Of a stretch of 64,000 nucleotides of DNA, positions 10,129 through 22,932 are shown piece after piece. The stretch is from assembly GCA_017354895.1 (NCBI GenBank), contig CP071497.1, positions 2,046,001 to 2,110,000 of the forward strand, given 5' to 3'. Both the position numbers and the translations under genes were made by a program. Source of the DNA: Podospora comata (taxonomy: Eukaryota; Ascomycota; Sordariomycetes; Sordariales; Podosporaceae). The notes under the pieces are model-generated. The model had not been told where the DNA came from. It was given only the letters and a program-made list of their open reading frames with translations, and made no database searches. Positions within the stretch are counted from its first letter, which is position 1; each line of letters starts with the position of its first letter.

Positions 10129-12946
10129 TCAAACGCCGTTCCGAGTGAACTGGGCCTGGTTGAATTGATAAATCATGTCCACAACTCCCGCCTCCGCAGT
10201 CCCAGTACCCTCGATTGCGCTGTTGTCCCTGCTCAAGGTTCTGGCCGGTGATGTCTGCCAGGCCGACTCATCCATGCCATCTCCATGACCGTACACCTCT
10301 TCATTGTCGTGACGATTGACACCCTCCCTACCTCGTTCTTCATCTTCCAGAGACTCCTCGATGATGTTGCTTTCACCGGGGCGTCTGTTTTGCTGAACGC
10401 GGTGTGGATGCGAGGCCCGGCCCGGGTTCACAAGGTGCGATGGCGGCAAGTGATGCGGATCCAGGAGAATCGACGCCATGGGAGAAGGAGCCACCATACT
10501 TGGCCCAGGGCGCAGACCTTGGCCGGGAGCCCTGCTCATTGATCGAAACTCACTACGACCCATCCGAGAAGTCTGCATGTCAGCACCAAGAGGCGGCGAG
10601 TTCAGACCAGGCCAGGCTGGCGGAGGGTGAAATTGATTCCGCATTCCCGGTGGGAGATGTGATCCTGGGGCGCCCTTTGGGTTGAGAGCAAAGTTGCCAT
10701 AATTCCCAATGAACCCGTAGTACGATGCTTCCATCTTCCCATGTTTGGCTGAGTAGTACTCGTCGCGTACGTCACCACCATCACTCGGCTTCTTTGCGTT
10801 CGCCATGGCCTTCTTGAAATCGAATTCTGCAAAGGTGCACACATAGCCTAGTCCGTCAATGTGAAGCGTGAACTCCCGGAAAAAGTCGATAATCTGGTCG
10901 CTGCACTTGGGAAGGCTGAAAAAAAGGACAAACGGCGTTGTCAGGATGCCCAAAATCTCCTCCAGAAAGATAACGATCTTGGGTTTGTATAGCTCAGCAA
11001 ACTCCAGCTTAATGTCATAACTGTGAAGTCTATCCTTCCAGTGGTCGGGTTCGTAGTGTGTGTACTCGATCACGTTGCGCATGGCATATTCCGGGTCGAA
11101 GACTGCATCGTCCTGAGACTGCAAGCCGTGGGCAACCGCCCAGATACTACCAAAAATGGCCGTGTAGAAGAGCACGGTGCGATCCGGTGTGATCTCGAAG
11201 CCGAGGAAAAGTTCAGGATCGAAAACAGATGCAATGGCCAACACGGTTGCCAACGCTCCCGAGACAAATGCGACGGACTTGGCTACCATCTCGGTCTTAA
11301 CCTTTGGGAACTGATCCATATAATGCGTTGCAAAAGCTTTCGACATGTCCAGACGCTTTTGGAAAAGGTGTGGTAGCTCGTTGAACTCGCGAAATTTCCA
11401 CTCGGCAAGGGGTGTATACGACCGAGATGACAATACAGACGGGTTCTTTTGGATTTCCTAACCAAGATGTGAGCTCACACTGGCACAATTGCACGCCCAT
11501 CAAAGAACTAGTGACTTACATGATAGTACATCAAAAAGTAGTAGATGACAAGATAGAGCGACACGAAAGGCGATAACACTAGAATCATGATGCCAGCAAA
11601 CTGGAACCGTGAGCGCAGTTTCTCGCTTATCTCCCCTCTGCGGTCGGCCCGCAGGAATTTCTGGTTGACCTGGCCCTTCTCGTCAAACACCATGTCGAGA
11701 ACACTGAACATCAAAGTCCACTCCAGAGTACGAGAGAAGTACTGCCGATTTCGCAGGAACGGCAGCGGAATAGTGAGGTCCAAAATGTCCTTGTTGAACA
11801 GGGCAATGAGATAGTTTTCACGTCTCATGATGCGATTTGCAATGTCGGACGCATCTAGCCTTTCTTTGGATTGGCTGCCGATGAAGTGTCTTTGCAACGG
11901 GGTCAAGGTGGTTGCCGTCTTTGAGTTCTGGTTTCGTAGAGCCATTACGCGTGCCACCACTTCTTGCCAGGTGATAGTCTGCATGTCGTGGTCCGGGATG
12001 TTGAGCAAATGTGTGTAAAAGTCACGGACGTGAAATAGCCGGTGGAGGTCCAAGATATACTGGATTGCCTTCCATATGAAGTAGAATGCAAAGAGCCAGA
12101 GGCCAAGATTCCACCACCCCGACATCTTTCTGGTGCACTGTGGAACGATGATCTGCGAGAGCTTCTGGCTTCCGCGGACAAGACTGTAGTCAACACATTG
12201 CGTGAGGAAGGTCAAGAGGACAGCTATGAAAGCCACGTTCCTACGTCATGTCAGCAACGGTTTCTTCGTTTTGAGTCAGTTTCGTGAACGTACCCAAGAT
12301 GCAGCACCCGTTCGGTTATTATCGCCTTGATACCACATCCCCTGTAATAATCGTAGACCTCTTTGATAAACTTGTCGAGGTTCTGGACATTTGCCCATCT
12401 CCATTCCGCCATCTTCTTCGCATCGAGAGATGCGCTCCCAGAGAACAGAGAGCCCGGGGCGCCATTACCCCGGTGACTCTGTGTGAATGGCTCATCGTTG
12501 TGGAGGGGTTGGTGGGCTTGAGTTGTTTCCCATTGTGCTCGCGCGTTGGATGAGCCGGGCATGCTATAGGCAGCTTGTCGACTCTGCTTTCTTTTGGGCT
12601 TCCCTGCTGGGTGAGCGCCTCGAGGTTCGACCAGGAGCGAGGGCGGAACATCGTTGTCGGCATCGTCGTCGTGCGCAAGCCACATCGACCGGTCATTTTG
12701 GTGCCCCGGTGGGACTTTCGACGCCGGTGTCTTTCGTAAACCTGCTAGCGTCGCATGACTATCATCAACGGTGAGGCCCTCCACATGATTCAGATCATAG
12801 TCCTGGAAGTTGTGATTGAGGTTTTCTTCGTCAAGAAGTCCAGCTCGCGATCCCCCGTCATATCCTTCAGAGTCGTGCCCTCGAAGCTCTTCGTAGAATG
12901 ACCGCCCCTGTGTGGTGGGCATCTTTGAAAACAGCTTCGCAGGCAT
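10129..12946 (-). CDS. ATG9: autophagy scramblase ATG9
   Basis: Multispanning lipid scramblase on Golgi-derived vesicles that seeds the autophagosome. Exons, high to low: 12946-12294, 12240-11520, 11457-10129, giving 900 aa, normal for fungal ATG9. Residues 1 to about 180 are disordered and acidic. The core follows: the [19 protein letters not shown] stretch, TM segments around [16 protein letters not shown] and [17 protein letters not shown], the [17 protein letters not shown] block, DERGQ-like [20 protein letters not shown], then [20 protein letters not shown], a family hallmark, and [18 protein letters not shown]. The C-terminal 200 residues are Pro/Ser-rich and disordered. Both introns are joined in phase. 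A second in-frame ATG at codon 9 could also be used. Confidence 0.97.
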
Positions 12947-13567
12947 CTTTTCGCCTCGGTTTCAAAGAATGAAGTCGCCGACAGTGCCGGGTATCATGGG
13001 TTAACAAGATGGAGTCACAGATTGTGAGGGAAAACGTTGATTAGAGGCGCTTCACTCAGAGTTGTGCGGACGAGGTGGACGTGGTGGACGTGGTGGGGGA
13101 TCTGTTGACAAGACAAAGCAGAAGAAGCTGATAAGGGTAGGCAAGGTGCAGAAGCGGCACTATCACACCTTTCAAGGTAACGTGAGATCAGTCAGGCGAT
13201 GCGGCCATCTGCCAGCCGCTTCTGTTTCTTGTCTTGCGAAGAAGCATGCGCAGCATAAGTTTTCTACAACCACCAGTGCAGAAGGTTGGCGTTTGGTTGC
13301 CTTGAACCTTCCTGGTCAGCTGCCGCGCCAGAATGACGACGGATGGGGTCTGATTAGGAAGGCGGTGTGTTGTGAGAGGAATGCCAAGGCCCTTATCGCT
13401 TATCAGCTCTAGCATGCCACCATGCCAGCATGGCGATACAGCTTCCCCCCTGTAATTCAATACTTCATACATCATACCTTGACGAGCTCCTGAAGGTAGA
13501 TGCTGTTCTCAGTATCGTGCCTCGCCAAACCTCCCTTTGTCCAAGTCACCACTCCGGGCTACTTCGA
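12947..13567. promoter_or_regulatory. divergent promoter region, ATG9 / COG6
   Basis: This 621 bp region lies between head-to-head start codons. An open frame from 13430 runs into COG6, but the conserved protein starts only at 13568. A short direct repeat of GGACGTGGT occurs near 13075-13095. Confidence 0.5.
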
Positions 13568-15685
13568 ATGGCTTCTTCAGGCTCCGCGTCAACTGCTTCA
13601 TTAGCAGCAAAGACCCCAAACCCTCTGTCATCAAAAGTCACCAGCGTTCTGTCATCTTCCTATGCAGACACTGAGTTTCGAGAGGCACTTGCTTTATTAG
13701 ATGAACGGGGTGTCCTCAACACACCCGACACTCGACGCCAGCTTCGTCTGGACCTGCAAAAGGAGGTGATAGATAGCAATGGCGAAATCATCGATGAGTT
13801 CTCCAAGGTTTCCGAGGTAGGTTTTCTGGTAGATCAACATCAAGTGATTTCGACTTACAGACTGGTTGACGTTGATTTACAGCAACTTCGGCGTATTGGT
13901 GCAACCATTGGCAGACTCAATGAGAGTTTCAATGAGATGAAAAGGGAGATTGGTACCGCTCATCAGGCAACATCGTCTAGTCTAGAGGAAGCCTCACGTC
14001 TCATGATTCAAAAGCAACAAGTTGAGCAGAAACAGACTCTTCTCAAAGCCTTCAAGGGCAATTTCATCCTTTCCGACGATGAGGCGGCTGCTCTCACGCT
14101 CATGTCAGAACCAGTCAATGACCTCTATTTTGCTACCCTCGCAAAAGCAAAAAAGATCACCAAAGACTGTGAGCTACTTCTCGGGTTTGAGAATCAGACT
14201 TTGGGCTTGGAGGTGATGGAACTGGCTTCAAAAAATCTCAACCTGGGCTTCCAGAAGCTGTACAAGTGGGTACAGAAGGAGTTCAAGACGTTGAATCTTG
14301 AAAACCCACAAATTGGCTCATCAATCCGGCGAGCTCTTCGAGTGTTGGCCGAAAGACCTACACTGTTTCAAAACTGTTTGGACTATTTTGCAGAAGCTCG
14401 CGAACATATCCTGTCCGACTCGTTCTACACAGCATTAACCGGGAGCTCGGCATCTGGCGTGGAGAACACCTCGATCAAACCCATTGAGTTAGCGGCGCAC
14501 GACACCTTGAGATATGTAGGAGACATGCTTGCTTGGGTGCATTCAGCAGCTGTGAGCGAGCGAGAGGCACTGGAAGGTCTCTTCATTGGAGAGGCCGAGG
14601 AGATCAAGAAGGGCATCCAAGCCGGCAGAGAGAACGAAATATGGCGACTGGCGGACGAGGAGGGTGATGGTGCAAGCGATTTTGATGCCGTTAAAACATT
14701 GAACGATCTGGTTGACCGAGACGTCTCCGGAGCAGTCCGCATATTACGACAGCGGGTCGAACAGGTCATCCAGACAAACGAGGAAACAATCCTGGCATAC
14801 AAACTCGCCAATCTGCTCAATTTCTACAAAAGCATGTTTTCGAAACTGCTGGGTCCTGGCTCGAGTTTGGTGGATTCTCTTGGGTTACTGGAGGCTGAAG
14901 CCCTACGGCAGTTTCGGTCGCTGGCTCGTGACCACGTTGCGGCTCTCCAGGGGGATTTCGTCCAGACTCCTACAGAACTTCGACCCCCAGAGTTTTTGTT
15001 CGAGGCGTTGGAGCAGCTGTCTGCCATTATGAAGACATACGAAACCTCACTCGCTTCATCTGCTGAAAAGGAAGCAGATTTTGAAACTATCATGGTGGAG
15101 GCCTTCGACCCATTCATATCAGGTTGCGCAACCATGGCGCAAACATTACAGCCCCCCTCTGACTCCATCTTCCTCGTCAACTGCTTTCTCACAGCTCTGA
15201 ATTCGCTGGCGCCCTTTGAGTTCACGCCCACACGAACAACTCAGTTGAAGGCCAAATTTGAAACTGAGCGGTCACACCTTGTGGAAAGCCAGTATGCATT
15301 TTTCCGTAAGGAATCCGGCCTAGATGCACTCATCACAGCACTCAGTATCTTGGGCAATGGAGCAGAAGACGTGGAGAAGGTGCCGTTGCTTGAGGCGGCC
15401 CAAGCACCTGCACTGACACAGGCTGGGCAATTGCTTGATGATTTCCTACCCTCGGCGCTGATGGATGCCATGGAGAATCTCAAGCACTTGCAGGATTCCA
15501 AACTGGCCCAGCAAATCACCGAAGAGGCTGCCGAGAGGTTCTGTGTCGACTTCGAGCAGGTGGAAGAGAAGTTGATGTTGGCAGATGAGCTGGCCGAACA
15601 GAAGCAGGGCGGCGCTGACGAGCTTCAAAGCTTACGAGCATTATTTCCGAGAACTTCTGGGGAGATTCGTGTCCTGTTGTCGTAG
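13568..15685 (+). CDS. COG6: conserved oligomeric Golgi complex subunit COG6
   Basis: Lobe B subunit of the COG tether, which catches vesicles returning to and within the Golgi. The start at 13568 ([20 protein letters not shown]) suits the family, whose conserved block begins [20 protein letters not shown] and [19 protein letters not shown]. The next conserved blocks are [20 protein letters not shown], then [19 protein letters not shown] and [21 protein letters not shown] 66 bp stretch at 13817-13882 has donor GTAGGT and acceptor TTACAG, is divisible by three and lacks stops. Removing it joins SKVSE to QLRRIG, as family members read, so it is called an intron, leaving 683 aa. Without splicing the protein would carry 22 extra residues. 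Confidence 0.94.
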   Translation: MASSGSASTASLAAKTPNPLSSKVTSVLSSSYADTEFREALALLDERGVLNTPDTRRQLRLDLQKEVIDSNGEIIDEFSKVSEVGFLVDQHQVISTYRLVDVDLQQLRRIGATIGRLNESFNEMKREIGTAHQATSSSLEEASRLMIQKQQVEQKQTLLKAFKGNFILSDDEAAALTLMSEPVNDLYFATLAKAKKITKDCELLLGFENQTLGLEVMELASKNLNLGFQKLYKWVQKEFKTLNLENPQIGSSIRRALRVLAERPTLFQNCLDYFAEAREHILSDSFYTALTGSSASGVENTSIKPIELAAHDTLRYVGDMLAWVHSAAVSEREALEGLFIGEAEEIKKGIQAGRENEIWRLADEEGDGASDFDAVKTLNDLVDRDVSGAVRILRQRVEQVIQTNEETILAYKLANLLNFYKSMFSKLLGPGSSLVDSLGLLEAEALRQFRSLARDHVAALQGDFVQTPTELRPPEFLFEALEQLSAIMKTYETSLASSAEKEADFETIMVEAFDPFISGCATMAQTLQPPSDSIFLVNCFLTALNSLAPFEFTPTRTTQLKAKFETERSHLVESQYAFFRKESGLDALITALSILGNGAEDVEKVPLLEAAQAPALTQAGQLLDDFLPSALMDAMENLKHLQDSKLAQQITEEAAERFCVDFEQVEEKLMLADELAEQKQGGADELQSLRALFPRTSGEIRVLLS

Positions 15686-16215
15686 TTGATTTAGTGTCGT
15701 TGCAAGCTGTTCATAGTCCGGGGAAATTGATGGATAGGAAGATTTCACTTCCACTAATACATGATCTTGGATGACTGATGTGCCCCAAATAGGACGTTGT
15801 GGGGCACTGTAACCGTAGATTGGCTTCCCAACGTCGACGTCACCGCCCCGCCGTTCTGTTATCGCTTCGATAAACAGCCCTACCGCGTGTCCGCTGCTTG
15901 GTGCCAGTCGGCGACCCCTGCCTCTCCCCGTTATCGACAAGCTCCAGCCCACTGCAGCCCACTGCAAGCACGGCCTCCGATTGCGACTTGCCTTACGGAC
16001 ATTCCGTCCAGACTTGTTCAGCCTGGCGATCTGAATCTCGAGTTCCTAGTCGAAACCGCATTGATGAATCTACAGCACATACATACGACGCCATCGTGAA
16101 TCTACCGGAGCCATTGGCCAGCTGAAACCCGGCCGACTCCCACCCACATTTCTCTTCCCTCTCGCTGCGAATCCGTACACCCGCAACGGAATGTCCTCAT
16201 TCACCACACACCACC
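15686..16215. other. intergenic, COG6 3' end and SAP1-like promoter
   Basis: A 530 bp tandem spacer between two plus-strand genes. Nothing beyond short chance ORFs is seen. Confidence 0.5.
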
Positions 16216-18873
16216 ATGTTTGGCAGTAGAACAGCCAGTTCTGCCATGTCCATTCTGCAGAAGACGTACGATGAGAGTTACCTGACATGTTCTACCGCCG
16301 TGTACTATGAGAGCCAGGTAGCCCCAATCCATCCTCCTTTCCGGCGTGCTTGGTAGACGGCCGCTGACGTATGTTATAACATCAGGGCAACGAGGACGAG
16401 GCTATGCGATGTTGGCGACAGGCCCTAGAACAACTATATGACCCTCACGCGAACAGAATACTCCCCAATTTCAATCCTCGCTCCGAGACGGAGAAGGCGC
16501 TGGTCGAGAGTCTTCGTCAGTTGGAACTGCAGTGTAAGGAGCGGATTGACCTCCTCGAAGCCCTTCGTCTTTCTCGTCTGTCAGCTCCTCAGCATGACTC
16601 GCTGTCTTCCAGCAGCAGGCCCAGCAAATCATCATCCGACTCCCATGATGGCGGGATATCTGGGCAACAGGACGGAGGTTGGATCGGGAATGGTACCATC
16701 CCTGCCGTTAACTACACCGACTTATCGCGACCAAATACTTTGAGGCGACTTTCTTCACAAATCAGGACATCCTCCTCAGAACAGGCTGTTGCAAGCAGCC
16801 GCGGACCACAACACGGAAGCATGCCGCCACCCCTCCCTGCTCGAAAGCCGCTGCCATCGACAGCCTCGATACCGTCGCGCGAAAGAAAGCCCTCGAGAAC
16901 GTCTAGCCCTGAACGACACACAATGCGCACCACGCTACGTACGGGCACAAGGGACAAGACACCGAAAGCGACACTGCGACGACAGCCACCAAAATCGTCA
17001 GAGGTCCCAGTACCAAGCAAGGCGGCCACCCTAGCCTGGGGCACCTTGGGCCAACGAGAGAGCCTGGACCAGCCATCGGGAAGCAGCCCCATTTCACGTC
17101 CAACTCCGAACACTCCTACTGTCCCTGAACAGTCACGCAGGAGCCTTGAGCTATCCAAACGGCTTTGGGACAGCAACTCAAGAAGACTGGTGACGCCTCG
17201 AACGAGGAGTCCGAACAAAGACACCGATAGTGCGCCTGCCACAGACCCGCGGCGCTCTGGAGAGTACCCCTTTCCACGAGCGTCATCGATTTCAATCAGT
17301 GCAGCTTCAACCGCTCTGAACGCTTTGGCTCTCAAGGAAAGTAGTGATCGTCGTTCGCCGGAAAGAGAGCATATCACGAGGCTGAGGACCGCGCCGCCTG
17401 AAACTCCGCGAAGTAGGGCGCAGAGGGACATTTTGAACAATGACTCCAATATGAGCGAAGGATTACCGGATAAACCGCTAACTAGGAAAACATCGCTGGA
17501 TTCCGCTACCGTCTCTCGCAGGTCTGCGGGTGCTTCACTCTCAGCGGCGCGAATCAAGTCCACGCCAACTAGATCTGGTAACAAGAGGAAAACTCCACAG
17601 TTGGGAAACAACAGTGATAGGGCCCGACCAAGGAGAAGCTCCTCACCTGTGCTATTCGAGAGCTCTTCTTCTTCGTTCGAAACCCCTGCCCGGCGACCCT
17701 CTGGACAACACAAGCGTTCGACAGTGGAGCGACAGAGAGAAGCTTCACTTATCGTGGACTCGATCATTCAGCCATCAGAAAGCTCCGAAGACGACGAGCC
17801 CACCAAGGAAGTCAAGTCATGGAAAAAGCGCAAGGCGGAGCTTCTCAAGAAACTGCCGCCTGGGGTGGATGAACACGCCGCAAAGCAGATTCTCAACGAG
17901 ATCGTCATCCAAGGGGACGAGGTACACTGGAGCGACATTGCGGGGCTCGAAATAGCCAAAAATGCTCTTCGTGAGACTGTTGTTTATCCGTTTTTGCGGC
18001 CGGATTTGTTTATGGGGCTGCGTGAACCGGCGAGAGGAATGCTCTTGTTTGGGCCTCCTGGTACCGGAAAGACGATGCTGGCGAGAGCCGTGGCCACTGA
18101 GAGCAAGTCGACCTTCTTCTCCATATCCGCCAGCAGCCTGACCAGTAAATATCTGGGGGAATCCGAGAAGCTCGTCAGGGCGCTCTTCAGTTTGGCAAAG
18201 GTACTGGCACCGAGCATCATTTTCGTGGATGAAATCGATTCGCTTCTCTCGCAGCGATCAGGTTCAGGTGAGCATGAGGCCACAAGACGAATCAAGACGG
18301 AATTCTTGATTCAGTGGAGTGATCTCCAGCGCGCGGCTGCGGGAAGGGAGGTTGGCGAACGAGACAAGGAAAGAGGTGATGCAAATAGAGTGCTGGTTCT
18401 GGCTGCAACCAATCTGCCATGGGCAATTGACGAGGCAGCGAGACGACGGTTTGTCAGGCGGCAGTATATACCACTGCCTGAGGCGGAAACGCGGGCGGTG
18501 CAACTGAAGACGCTGCTGAAACAGCAGACACACACACTGAGTGAGGAAGACATCAACACATTAGTTGCGATGACAGACGGTAAGTTGGCCCTAATCCTAT
18601 ACGCTATCTGTTTGGTTTTGAACCTGTTGCTGATGCGTCATATCTCAAACAGGCTTCTCGGGCTCGGATATCACAGCATTGGCAAAAGATGCTGCGATGG
18701 GCCCTCTCAGATCTCTTGGAGACGCCTTACTGCACATGACAGAGAATGATATACGGCCGATTGGGCTGTCCGATTTTATTGCCAGCTTGGCCACTATCAG
18801 ACCAAGTGTGAGCAAAGCGGGCCTAAAGGAATACGAAGACTGGGCGAGGGAGTTTGGAGAGCGTGGTGGATGA
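16216..18873 (+). CDS. MIT-domain AAA ATPase, SAP1/spastin-like (meiotic clade)
   Basis: Meiotic-clade AAA ATPase, the group of Sap1, Yta6, spastin, katanin and Vps4. Three exons: 16216-16317, 16386-18579, 18653-18873, giving 838 aa. Residues 10-80 form an MIT-like helical hairpin ([20 protein letters not shown], then [13 protein letters not shown]). Residues 90-480 are Ser/Arg/Pro-rich and disordered. The AAA module starts near 545 ([20 protein letters not shown]), with Walker A GPPGTGKT near 590, Walker B IIFVDEID near 645, and the second region of homology ending [18 protein letters not shown]. The C-terminal helix ([19 protein letters not shown]) is in exon 3. The first exon of 34 codons carries half the MIT domain. 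Either an oligomeric ESCRT-type or microtubule-severing role is possible; the sequence is closest to fungal Sap1/Yta6, whose function is poorly known. Confidence 0.92.
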
Positions 18874-19361
18874 GAAAGTCCCCTTTGGGCCAATAGAAGC
18901 ATACACTTTACATGTCGACGCGAGCCTGGATACTTTTGTTTATCTGTTTTTTTAAAAGCATAGCTCAGGAGTTCATAGGGGGTTTGTTGCTTTGGTTGGT
19001 TGGTTAGTCGGGGGCCAGGCAAGAACATAAACAAAGCAGCCATCTGCTCGTTAGGAAATAACACGAGTTCCCATAAGCATGCTTCCACAACATGGGGAGA
19101 CATTATATCCTGTCGAGCGATTGGCTCTGTCAGCCTTTGTCATGTTTCTGATGCCTAGTATTTCCACTCTTTGGTATATCTTGATGCTACAAACCTCCAC
19201 CCAATATTGTATATATGTACACATGCACATGAACCATTCATGTTTCTTCCTGAAATCGTACACCTTTTTGACAGAGCCTAAAACCCAGACTCCGTCTCCC
19301 AATGCCTACTATCCGATGCACCCACCCCACTCCCTAACAATAACCCCAAGTCTTTTTATTT
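18874..19361. other. intergenic, convergent 3' ends
   Basis: A 488 bp tail-to-tail spacer between the AAA ATPase and uS17m. No gene or repeat is seen. Confidence 0.5.
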
Positions 19362-20011
19362 TCATTGCGTTTGCTTGGACAACCACCCGTACTTCTTCTT
19401 CGTCCTCGACTCGAGGATCAACGTCAGCGTCTTCAGCTCCTTCTCCACCTCGGCAGCTTCCGCCTTTACAAACTGCAGAGACCTCTCCGTCTTTTCGGCG
19501 ACGTCCTTCAGGCTCTTCCTCGCCTCCTTTGCTTCTTTCTTGACCACCCTTTGCCTCACGAGCTCTTCGGCGGAGGGGATTGGGGGGCGGGCCGAGATGG
19601 GGAGGCCGGCGCCGGGGGCGATGATGTGCTTGACTACGTGGCGCTTGGACTTGGAGGTGCGCCAGCCGGGGCTGATGGCGACGACGTCGCCCTGGCGGAG
19701 GGAGTTGGCGGGGTCGTGGACGAGATAGGTTTTGGGGTCGTCGAAGTGCTGGTGGTGGTGAAGGAGGGGGAGTAGATTAGTACAAGTAAGAGGTGAATGG
19801 GTCGGTGTTTAGTGGGGTTGAGAAGGAGGAGAGGAGGGAGGGGGAGTGGTTTGGTCGTATATAGTACCTTCTTGAGGAAGTTGTTCCACTTTAGCCCTCC
19901 CACGCGCACTTTGACCGTCTTGTCGATCAGCCCTGCGGTGACGACTACGCCGTGAATCTCCCGCATGGAGTTCAGCTGGGCGAGGTTCTTGGCTATTGAG
20001 GAGGAGGCCAT
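19362..20011 (-). CDS. MRPS17: mitochondrial small-subunit ribosomal protein uS17m
   Basis: Component of the mitochondrial ribosome small subunit that binds rRNA early in assembly. Exons 20011-19868 and 19748-19362 give 176 aa. The S17 OB-fold reads REIHGVVVTAGLIDKTVKVR, then, across the intron, KKHFDDPKTYLVHDPANSLR and QGDVVAISPGWRTSKSKRHV, which is the S17 pattern (KVGDxVxIxexRPxSKxKxxxV). A C-terminal charged coiled-coil extension of about 70 residues (KEAKEARKSLKDVAEKTERS) is a known fungal mitochondrial addition. The 119 bp intron is joined in phase zero. No strong cleavable presequence is obvious, although the first 15 residues are basic and hydroxylated. Confidence 0.93.
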
Positions 20012-20730
20012 CTTGATATGTGTGTTGATGTGTGCGTGTCTGTGGCCCCCAAAAGCCAATTGCTTTTCTCCAAGTTTCCTCCTCCTTTTGGTTTGGCGAC
20101 CTCTTCAACGTCTCGGTTCTCGGGTACTCTTGTTGTGGGGGATCTGAGCCGGTGGTTCGGGAATTTGGCGGGTTGACGGAGTCGCAGCAGCTCAGAGTTC
20201 GCAAAATGAGGCTGTCGTCTCCCAAAATTTTGGAGGCTGCACTACCAAAAGCCGGAGTGGACGTTGAGATGGACCGGGGTTAGGCGAACCACCGTGCGGG
20301 TCATTCCTGTAAAGATGCCCGCCAGCCTGTGTGCCAAGACTTTTCTTCTGCACTGTGGACGAAAGCTCAGCCTTGTGCGCTCTGTGCCCCTGTTTCTCTC
20401 AACTCAATTGAAAAGGGGTGAATGCAAACATCGAGATTACATCGCCAAAGATAGAGCACAAGCTCGCCCCAACACATATTCCCATAAAACACAGCAGTTA
20501 AAAATTAGAATTATTGTAGCTATCTTGCGCAGTGCACTAGGAAAACACCTTGCGCTGCGCCCTTGTCCCGTTGATGCCATTGTAGAAAAAGTGTATGCTT
20601 AGTTGTCCCGTCGTTACCATAAATTCGTGATTGCAAACAGTTCCCCTAATCCAAAATCCCACACCTTATTGCAACTCCCATGAAGGTAAGTATCCAACAC
20701 CCCTCAAGTTACCGATTGAGCTGCAGCTGG
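20012..20730. other. intergenic, uS17m promoter and LDB17-like 3' region
   Basis: A 719 bp spacer between two minus-strand genes. The stretch 20020-20280 is open on the plus strand in short frames without domain character. No RNA gene is seen. Confidence 0.45.
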
Positions 20731-22377
20731 TCAAGAAACCGATGCAGGGCCAATCGGTGATGGCGTTTTGGACGGCGTCCGAACCTCAGCGCCAACTGCG
20801 GCTATAATTTTGGCCCTCCTTCGTGGTGGCGGGAGTTTCGGTGGCATCTTTTTCTGACCAGCCCCATTGACGTGCAAGTGAGGTACAGGCACCGGTGGAT
20901 GAACGACAGGAACCCCGTGCTTATGTCGGGGCACTTCTGGTAGTGATTTCTGCGCCCTCAGAGTCCTAGGTGGCGGCGGTCTGGGTGGGCTGCCTCCATG
21001 CTCAGATTTGCCCTTGGCCTGCGCTGCCATATCCGACTTGCGACTAGGTGTCTTCACTCCGGGTTTCTCGGACACTTTGGCGATAACACTCACGGCACTA
21101 CCGGTTTGTGACAGCGAGAGGCTGCCGATTGGACTGAGTGACGGAGATTCCGGCTCTTCTTCAGCCAGCCATGGGGTGCTGGCTACTCTGTCGAGCAGGC
21201 GTATTGTTGTCGGTTCGGGAGGCATAAAGTGCGCATTGCCGGTGCCTCGCAGGATGTCGATGAGACTGAGAATCTGACCCCTTTTGTAATGAGGCGGTTT
21301 GCTGAGTTGAGTATGAGCGAGCAAAGGGGCAAGTACCCTCAAGTAAGTGTGTCTCAAAATATCCATCTCACTCGGCAAATCAAGCAAGTTCCGTATGATG
21401 ACATCCAGCAGCACATGGAGATCATTTGTGTAAAAATACTCGTACGTCGCAGATGTGGTAAAAAGCAGGTACAGCAGTTTGAGAATGAGCAGCTGCTGAG
21501 AGGTCTCTGTTTCTCGGTTGAGAAGCAGTATGATATTCTCTCCAAAGGTTCGATAGGAATCTCCATGAACGCCAAGAAGTTTGATGACGCGATTGGTGGT
21601 GGGCGAGATGGATGATGGTTCTGTCGCTGCCGATGTCGCTGCCACCATGTACTGTTCATTCAACACCAGCTGAAAGGCAGTTAGCGATAAAATTCCCAGA
21701 GCGATGAAATTCGGTAGCACTTACCAAAACCCGAATAACAGAATAGTGATAAGGATCATTGGCGTCATCGGCTAGGGCTTCGATGAGTTGGAAGAGATAC
21801 GTGACGAAGCCATCGTCAATTTGCATCAAATCCTCGTCCCGTAGCCGTTCAATGCGGGACATCTCATACATCAGCTGTAACAGAAGCCGATGTAATCGGG
21901 AATCCTTTCCCCCACACCCCTTGATCAACTCCAGCAACCGCACAAAGCACCCTTCCTTGATCATTTGTCGGAAGGTCTCCTCCTCGGCGCGGCCGTCGGA
22001 CAGGAGAAAGTTGGCAATAACGTGGAGCGGCGCATACTCATCCTCCTGAAGCAGACTGTATATGATTTGGGTTCGCACATAGTCCTTATTGGCAGAAAAC
22101 AGCGGGCTGTGTATTAACTGCTCGGAACAATTCGCAATCTCGTCCTCGTCGTCGAGGTATTCGTCCCGGGCCTTGGAAACCAAATCAAGCCATGAGCGCA
22201 AGGCGTTATCGAGAAGCTCGTAAGAATCGCATGGTGCAGAGAGGATCTGATTCAAGGCTGCAAAGATGGATCGCAATTAGCATGTTGTGTCTTGGATCGA
22301 GCTGCCGTGCATTCTTCTTTACCTGCCCAGAATTGCTGCTCATTCTCAGCAGTCCAAGTGCCTTGGACATCGGCCAT
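20731..22377 (-). CDS. LDB17: SPIN90/LDB17-type actin regulator
   Basis: Helical protein of the SPIN90/Ldb17/Dip1 family, which activates Arp2/3 to seed linear actin filaments at endocytic sites. Exons, high to low: 22377-22323, 22257-21725, 21669-20731, giving 508 aa. The start is set by the short first exon ([18 protein letters not shown]), which splices in phase to [20 protein letters not shown]. The family core is clear: [20 protein letters not shown], then [38 protein letters not shown] and [18 protein letters not shown]. The last 120 residues are Pro-rich with [11 protein letters not shown] and KLPPPRRR, suited to SH3 partners. A competing frame upstream of 22377 (to 22631) shows no conservation and was not used. 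Confidence 0.92.
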
Positions 22378-22932
22378 GTTCTCAGACAAGCCAGTGTTGT
22401 GAATGCAAATGGGTCATCACGATGGCTAGGTGTCCAGGTCGCATATAAGGAATTCCGAGAGGCGCAACGCACTTTGCGGTAAGACAATCCGGTGATCAGG
22501 GCGTTTTGTAGTTGGACTTGGGATGGTCCGCCTGACTGGTGGCTCTCTTGTGTTGGAGGGGCTGAAGCACTGCGCATGACGGATCGAAACTCCCAATCTT
22601 CGGTTTGGCTGCCGAGACTCACGTTTCGCATGCACGGGCCACCTAATTAAGCCGGGATGACGTCGAATGGGTAGTGCCAGTGTCTTGGGTCCCTCTCGTC
22701 TTTTATCATGATCAATCATATCGATAGGTATTCTTCCTGTTCTAAGCCTATCTGACCTGCTCCATGTATCTCCGCCACACATTAATCTTCAGTCAGCGTA
22801 TCAACTGAAACGATAGACAACAGCCGCCAAACTATGCAAAAACCAAACACGTCCTTTGAACGCCCCCAACCATGAAAATACCCAGATCTATCATGTCATG
22901 AACCCTCCCCCATCATCATACAGACACAACTG
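22378..22932. other. intergenic, LDB17-like promoter and LRO1 3' region
   Basis: A 555 bp spacer between two minus-strand genes; an antisense-looking frame covers part of it without domain character. Confidence 0.45.

Noticed and set aside
16712-17767. 351-aa antisense ORF as a gene
   Set aside because: It lies wholly opposite the disordered part of the AAA ATPase, has no domain, and its Leu/Ser/Arg content mirrors the sense codons. Kept only as a low-interest finding.
22378-22631. Upstream start at 22631 for the LDB17-like gene
   Set aside because: That frame does not join the conserved domain; the short exon starting at 22377 splices in phase and gives the family N-terminus.
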